A stretch of 5,842 nucleotides of DNA from SAR202 cluster bacterium (GTDB lineage: Bacteria > Chloroflexota > Dehalococcoidia > UBA3495): the NCBI GenBank assembly GCA_009392075.1, contig VFHG01000048.1, forward strand, positions 1 to 5,842, in the 5' to 3' direction. Position 1 is the stretch's first letter. Every line of letters starts with the position of its first letter. Below, piece after piece: positions 5,532 through 5,842 of this stretch. The notes below the pieces were generated by a model, which ran no database searches, had not been told where the DNA came from, and saw nothing but the letters and a program-made list of their open reading frames with translations. The position numbers and the translations under genes were made by a program.

Positions 5532-5560
5532 AATGTATAGAAGGCGTAGCTGTAGTCCGG

Positions 5561-5830
5561 TTAATCCGTGCCGAGAAAGCCTTCTTCTTCCAGCAGTTCC
5601 ATTACTTCCGCAGCCTTGCCTCTGCCAATCTTCAGCCGCCGCTCCAGAAAGGAGCCGGACAATTGTGGATTTCGCGCCGCCAACTCTCTGGCTTCTTCCA
5701 TGATGCGGGCGTCCACGCTATCTCCGTCTTCATCTATCTCGGGCTCTCCCACATCGATGACCGGCAACGGCGGTCCCTCTTGGCCCAGCCAGAACTCGAC
5801 CATGCGGTCAATCTCCTGGTCATAGACCAA
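5561..5830 (-). CDS. ftsK: FtsK C-terminal (gamma, winged-helix) region, separated from the upstream motor by an in-frame amber codon
   Basis: The 89 residues match the very end of the DNA translocase FtsK. VYDQEIDRMVEFW (2-14) is the end of the motor domain, then comes an acidic linker (about 15-38). DARIMEEARELAARNPQ and LERRLKIGRGKAAEVMELLEEEGFLG (40-87) are the gamma winged helix, which in the family reads KOPS motifs and activates XerCD at dif. One codon further upstream than the visible GTL sequence there is a TAG (5839-5837) preceded by GTC (Val). FtsK normally has V-Q-G or V-H-G at this point, so CAG seems to have become TAG. The frame may restart at the TTG at 5830 (AGGG 4 nt upstream) or at the ATG at 5803. 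Otherwise this is a pseudogene tail or a base-call error. The recognition helix is unusual (GRGKAAEVM against the common GYNRAARLI type). The family is clear; whether this stretch is translated on its own is not. Confidence 0.8.
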   Translation of the reverse strand: MVYDQEIDRMVEFWLGQEGPPLPVIDVGEPEIDEDGDSVDARIMEEARELAARNPQLSGSFLERRLKIGRGKAAEVMELLEEEGFLGTD

Positions 5831-5842
5831 CGTGCCCTAGAC

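Noticed and set aside
5425..5839. Reassignment of TAG to an amino acid, suggested by in-frame TAGs before the PHP gene and within ftsK
   Set aside because: TAG also terminates the EthD-like, luciferase-like, holA and ABC genes at their normal family lengths.
1..5842. tRNA or rRNA genes, CRISPR repeats, insertion sequences or attachment sites
   Set aside because: Nothing resembling these was seen; the genes are contiguous with short spacers and no long direct or terminal inverted repeats.

Overview
The window is a moderately GC-rich bacterial chromosome segment with seven protein-coding regions packed on both strands. No rRNA, tRNA, CRISPR array or mobile element is visible. A molybdenum hydroxylase, a stand-alone EthD-like barrel protein and an F420/FMN luciferase-like oxidoreductase lie next to housekeeping genes (holA, ftsK). 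Together with frequent TTG starts this suggests an uncultured Chloroflexota lineage, for example SAR202/Dehalococcoidia-like. That is inference from gene content only; no phylogenetic marker was tested.

Layout. (1) Positions 1-919, minus strand: the small [2Fe-2S] subunit and the start of the medium FAD subunit of a xanthine dehydrogenase/CO dehydrogenase-family molybdenum hydroxylase. They overlap by 4 bp (ATGA), and the FAD gene runs off the left edge. (2) Positions 920-1082: a divergent promoter region with a perfect 12-bp palindrome and a G-rich tract. (3) Positions 1083-1493, plus strand: a small dimeric alpha/beta-barrel (EthD/DUF4286-like) protein. It converges on (4) 1510-2550, minus strand: a luciferase-like flavin oxidoreductase. 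(5) Positions 2551-2737: a second divergent promoter region, with an extended -10 (TGATATAAT) inside an inverted repeat. (6) Positions 2738-3736, plus strand: DNA polymerase III delta subunit (holA), which starts with TTG behind a good Shine-Dalgarno. It converges on (7) the 3763-5421 minus-strand pair: a PHP-domain phosphoesterase, then an OppD/DppD-type peptide ABC ATPase 3 nt downstream. (8) Positions 5422-5560: a compact region holding the terminator of the upstream gene and, directly abutting it, the promoter and a hairpin-containing leader for the PHP-oppD operon. (9) Positions 5561-5842, minus strand: the C-terminal winged-helix (gamma) part of FtsK.

How the genes work together. The left part looks catabolic: a Mo hydroxylase, a flavin oxidoreductase and an EthD-like protein, a combination suited to oxidising organic substrates, though the substrate cannot be read from sequence. 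The right part combines replication (holA), chromosome segregation (ftsK) and an unexplained PHP/peptide-ABC pair without permeases.

The most notable anomaly is at the right edge. The reading frame of FtsK is interrupted by an amber codon (TAG, 5837-5839) exactly where the family normally has the Q or H of an RVQG/RVHG motif. The gamma domain is therefore separated from the motor, unless this is a sequencing error. The second is the PHP-oppD leader, where a 13-codon in-frame mini-ORF containing a GC-rich hairpin stops 3 nt before the TTG start. I found no clear, previously undescribed multi-gene system; the candidates below are local and testable.
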